Shown: positions 60,170 through 64,000 of the stretch, piece by piece
Layout: each line of letters begins with the position of its first letter
How positions within the stretch are numbered: position 1 is the first letter of the stretch
DNA from: Acanthosepion esculentum
Lineage: Eukaryota > Mollusca > Cephalopoda > Sepiida > Sepiidae
DNA length: 64,000 nucleotides
Direction of reading: 5' to 3'
Assembly (NCBI GenBank): GCA_964036315.1
Contig: CAXIWW010000817.1
Coordinates: 8,653,501-8,717,500 of the forward strand
Notes under the pieces: generated by a model
Database searches by the model: none
What the model was told of the DNA's origin: nothing
The model's input: the letters and a program-made list of their open reading frames with translations, nothing else
Made by a program: the position numbers and the translations under genes

Positions 60170-62261
60170 TGCTTGTAATGCAATTGGCACAAAAAGCGAG
60201 AGAATTGGGATTGCTGCAGCCTGAGATTGTTTGTAAGTCAGTTGTCACAATAGAACCAGGAGAATTCGGCTTGTTGCAGCCTGAGATTGCTTGTAAGGCA
60301 GTTACCACAAAAGAGCCAGGAGAAATCCGCACGTAGCCGCCTGGGATTGCTTTTAGGGCAATTGGCACAAAAAGTTAGGAGAACAGTCCTAACAAAAGAC
60401 ACAAAAGAGCCAGGAGATGTCGATTTGTAGCGATCTGAGATTGCTTGTAAGGCAGTTTCACAATAGAGCGAGGCGTATTCGGCTTGTAGCCGCCTGAGAT
60501 TGCTTGTAAGGCAGTTTCACAAAAGAGACAGGAGATGTCGTTTTGTAGCCGCCTGATATTACTTGTAAGGCAGTTTCACAAAAGTGACAAGATAATTCGG
60601 CTTGTAATGAAGTTGCCACAAATGGGCCAGGAGAAATCGGCTCGTAGCATCCTGGGATTGCATGTAAGGCAATTCGCACAAAAAGCCAGGATAATTCTTA
60701 TTGCTGCAGCCTGAGAATGCTTGTAAGGCAGATGCCACAAATGAAAGAGGAGAAATCGCTTCGTATCAGCCTGGGATTTCTTGTAAGGCAATTATCACAA
60801 CAATTTAGGAGAATTAGACTAGCGGCAGCCTGAGATTGCTTGTAAGGCAATTGTCACAAAAGCGCCAGTAGAATTCGGCTTGTAGCAGCCTGAGATTACT
60901 TGTAAGGCAGTTTTCACATAAGAGCCAAGAGAAGTCGGCTCGTAGCCGCATGACATTGCTTGTAAGGCAGTTGTCACAAAATAGCCAGGAGAATTGGGAT
61001 TGCTGCTGCCAGAGATTGCTTGTAAGGCAGTTGTCACAATAGAACCAGGAGAATTCGGCTTGTAGCATCCTGAGATTGCTTGTAAGGCAGTTGTCACAAA
61101 AGAGACAGGAGATGTCGTTTTGTAGCAGCCTGATACTATTTGTAAGGCAGTTTTCACAAAAGAGCCAAGAGAAATCGGCTCGTAGCCGCCTGGGATTGCT
61201 TGTAAGGCAATTCGCACAAAAAGCCAGGAGAATTCATATTGCTGCAGCCTGAGAATGCTTGTAAGGCAGATGCCACAAATGAGCCAGGAGAAATCGGTTC
61301 GTAGCAGCCTGGGATTGCTGTAAGCAATTGGCACAAAAAGCTAGGAGTATTGGGATTGCTGCAGCCTGAGATTGCTTGCAAGGCAGTTGTCACAATAGAA
61401 CCAGGAGAATTCGGCTTGTAGTAGCCTGAGATTGCTTGTAAGGCAGTTACCGCAATAGAGCCAGAAGAAATCGGCACGTAGCCGCCTGGGATTGCTTTTT
61501 CGGCAATTGGCAAAAAAGTCAGGAGAACAGTCCTGGCGGTAGACTGAGATTGTTTGTAAGGCAGTTGCCACAAAGAGCCAGGAGATGTCGATTTGTAGCA
61601 GCCTGGGATTGCTTGTAAGGCAATTTGCACAAAAGATCCAGGAGAATTCGTCTTGCAGCAGCCTGAGATTGCTTGTAAGGCTGTTGTCACAAAAGAGACA
61701 GGAGATGTCGATTTGTAGCGGCCTGAGATTGCTTGCAAGGCAGTTTCACAAAAGAGCCAGGCGTATTCTGCTTGTAGCAGCCTGAGATTTCTTGTAAGGC
61801 AGTTTCACAAAATAGCCAGGCGTATTCGGCTTGTAGCAGGCTGAGATTGATTGTAAGGCATTTTTAAAAAAAGAGACAGGAGATGTCGTTTTGTAGCAGC
61901 CTGAGATTTCTCTTAAAGCAGTTTTCACAAAAGCGACAAGAGAAGTCGGCTCGTAGACGCCTGGGATTACTTGTAAGGCTGTTGTCACAATTGAACCAGG
62001 AGAATTCGGCTTGTAGCAGCCTGAGATTGCTTGTAAGGCAGTTACCACAAAAGAGCCAGGAGAAATCGGCACGTAGACGCCTGGGATTGCTTTTAAGTCA
62101 ATTGGCATAAAAAGTCAGGAGAACTGTCCTGGCGGCAGTCTGAAATTGCTTGTAAGGCAGTTGTCACAAAAGCGCCAGAAGAATTCGGCTTGTAGCGGCC
62201 TGAGATTGCTTGCAAGGCAGTTTCACAAAAGAGCCAGGCGTATTCGGCTTGTAGCAGCCTA
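60170..62261 (+). repeat. Satellite B array, forward orientation (block B9, copy of B7)
   Basis: Copy of block B7 at +11,741 bp. I noticed no differences. It shares the partial monomer near 60381-60406 and the same B/A seam near 62261. Confidence 0.94.
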
Positions 62262-64000
62262 TCTCTGAGGTTGGGGGTCGTCCGCATGGGACTTTCTGGG
62301 ACTGGAGGTCGTTTGCTTGGGCCTTTCTGGGTCTGTCTCCTGGGTGGGGGTCGTCTGAGTGGGACTTTCTGGGTCTGGGGGTCGTCTGCGTGGGACATTC
62401 TGGCACTGTCTCCTGGGTGGGGGCTCGTCTGCATGGGACTTTCTTGGACTGGAGGTCGTCTGCGTGGGACTTTCTTGGACAGTCTCCTGGGTGGGGGCTC
62501 CTCTGCATTGGACTTTCTGGGACAGGGGGTCGTCTGAGTCTGACTTTCTGGGATTGTCTCCTGGGTGGGGGTCGTCTGTTTGGGACTTTCTGGGACTGTC
62601 TCCTGGGTGGGGGATCGTCTGCGTGGGACTTTCTGGGACTGGGGGTCGTCTGCGTGGGACTTTCTGGGAGTGTCTCCTGGGTGGGGGGTCGTCTGCGTGG
62701 GACATTCTGGGACTGTCTCCTGGGAGGGTGTCCGTCTGCGTTGGATTTTCTTGGACTGGGGGTCGTCTGCGTGGGACTTTCTGGGACTGTCTCCTGGGTG
62801 GGGGTTGTCTGCATGGGACTTCCTGGGTCGGGGGGTCGTCTGCGTGGGACTTTATGGGACTGTCTCCTGGGTGGGTGTCGTCTGCGTGGGACTTTCTGGG
62901 ACTGTCTCCTTGGTGAGGGTCGTCTGGGTGGGACTTTCTTGGACTGGGGGCTCGTCTGCGTGGGACATACTGGGACTGTCTCCTGGGTGGGGGGTCGTCT
63001 GCGTGGGACTTTCTGGGACTGTCTCCTGGGTGGGTGTTCTTCTGCGTGGCACTTTCTGTGACTGGGGTTCGTCTGCGTGGGTCTTGCTGGGACTGTCTCC
63101 TGTCTGGGGGTCGTCTGCGTGGGACTTTCTTCGCCTGGGGCTCGTCTGCGTTGGACATTCTGGGACTATCTCCTGGGTGGGGGTCGTCTGCATGGGACTT
63201 TCTTGGACTGGAGTTCGTCTGCGTGGGACTTTCTTGGACAGTCTCCTGGGTGGGGGCTCCTCTGCATGGGACTTTCTGGGACAGGGGGTCGTCTGAGTCT
63301 GACTTTCTGGGATTGTCTCCTGGGTGGGGGTCGTCTGTTTGGGACTTTCTGGGACTGTCTCCTGGGTGGGGGATCGTCTGCGTGGGACTTTCTGGGACTC
63401 GGGGTCGTCTGCGTGGGACTTTCTGGGAGTGTCTCCTGGGTGGGGGGTCGTCTGCGTGGGACATTCTGGGACTGTCTCCTGGGAGGGTGTCCGTCTGCGT
63501 TGGATTTTCTTGGACTGGGGGTCGTCTGCGTGGGACTTTCTGGGACTGTCTCCTGGGTGGGGGTTGTCTGCATGGGACTTCCTGGGTCGGGGGGTCGTCT
63601 GCGTGGGACTTTATGGGACTGTCTCCTGGGTGGGTGTCGTCTGCGTGGGATTTCTGGGACTGTCTCCTTGGTGAGGGTCGTCTGGGTGGGACTTTCTTGG
63701 ACTGGGGGCTCGTCTGCGTGGGACATACTGGGACTGTCTCCTGGGTGGGGGGTCGTCTGCGTGGGACATTCTGGGACTGTCTCCTGGGTGGGTGTTCTTC
63801 TGCGTGGCACTTTCTGTGACTGGGGTTCGTCTGCGTGGGTCTTGCTGGGACTGTCTCCTGTCTGGGGGTCGTCTGCGTGGGACTTTCTTCGACTGGGGCT
63901 CGTCTGCGTTGGACATTCTGGGACTATCTCCTGGGTGGGGGTCGTCTGCTTGGGATATCTGGGACTGTCTCCTGGGTGGGGTGTCGTCGGCATGGGACTT
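62262..64000 (+). repeat. Satellite A array, G-rich orientation (block A4, copy of the start of A3)
   Basis: Copy of 50521-52259 and open at the window end. The one difference I found is G at 63786 for T at 52045 (CTCCTGGGTGG versus CTCCTTGGTGG). It contains the two 759-bp higher-order units. Confidence 0.95.

Larger units (their letters stand above)
55088..64000 (+). repeat. 11,741-bp composite repeat unit, copy 2 (cut by the window end)
   Basis: Tandem second copy of 43347-52259, same order and orientation: C+ 55088-55280, B- 55281-60169, B+ 60170-62261, A+ 62262-64000. About 2.8 kb of the expected unit lies beyond the window. Near-identity over 8,913 bp, in families whose monomers usually differ at many positions, means either a very recent duplication or an assembly duplication. 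The sequence alone cannot separate the two. Confidence 0.95.

Overview
The whole 64 kb window is satellite DNA. I find no protein-coding gene, rRNA, tRNA or intact transposon. Four tandem-repeat families abut one another with almost no unique sequence between them. Long multi-family satellite like this points to a eukaryote, probably an animal, and to pericentromeric, centromeric or other constitutive heterochromatin from a long-read assembly. I do not recognise any of the four consensus sequences, so I name no species. The family letters A to D are mine.

Family A (about 34% of the window) is a G-rich minisatellite of interleaved 31-bp and 43-bp units. The 43-mer is the 31-mer plus a 12-bp cassette. 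Family B (about 43%) is a satellite with a monomer close to 60 bp and roughly six recurring monomer types. Family C (about 10%) is an AT-rich satellite with a 395-bp monomer. Family D (about 12%, one block only) is a 73-bp monomer arranged mostly as a 219-bp trimer. A plus or minus sign gives orientation; A+ is G-rich on the given strand.

Layout: A+ 1-1760; B+ 1761-6644; C+ 6645-7871; B- 7872-12515; C- 12523-16390; C+ 16391-16840; B- 16841-19248; A- 19249-33270; B- 33271-34398; B+ 34399-35113; C+ 35114-35507; D 35508-43018; C+ 43019-43539; B- 43540-48428; B+ 48429-50520; A+ 50521-55087. Then the composite C+/B-/B+/A+ repeats as C+ 55088-55280; B- 55281-60169; B+ 60170-62261; A+ 62262-64000, cut by the window edge.

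The interest lies in the architecture. (1) An 11,741-bp composite unit (43347-55087) is tandemly duplicated. The 8.9 kb of the second copy that is visible differs at only two positions I could find. (2) The whole D array sits inside one C monomer, with only about 14 bp of C missing. (3) The same C/B boundary occurs four times, one copy carrying a 94-bp deletion between AAT repeats. (4) Two large B blocks form an imperfect palindrome around C, and smaller fold-backs occur at 34.4 kb and 48.4 kb. (5) Most junctions show 2-7 bp of microhomology.

The many long open frames, including one of 1,158 codons, are by-products of the repeats. A units are 3n+1 long and lack stop codons in nearly every frame, so the frames stay open on both strands and cycle through the three readings of one unit. 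No gene interactions can be described. The window is best read as a record of amplification, inversion and insertion in heterochromatin.
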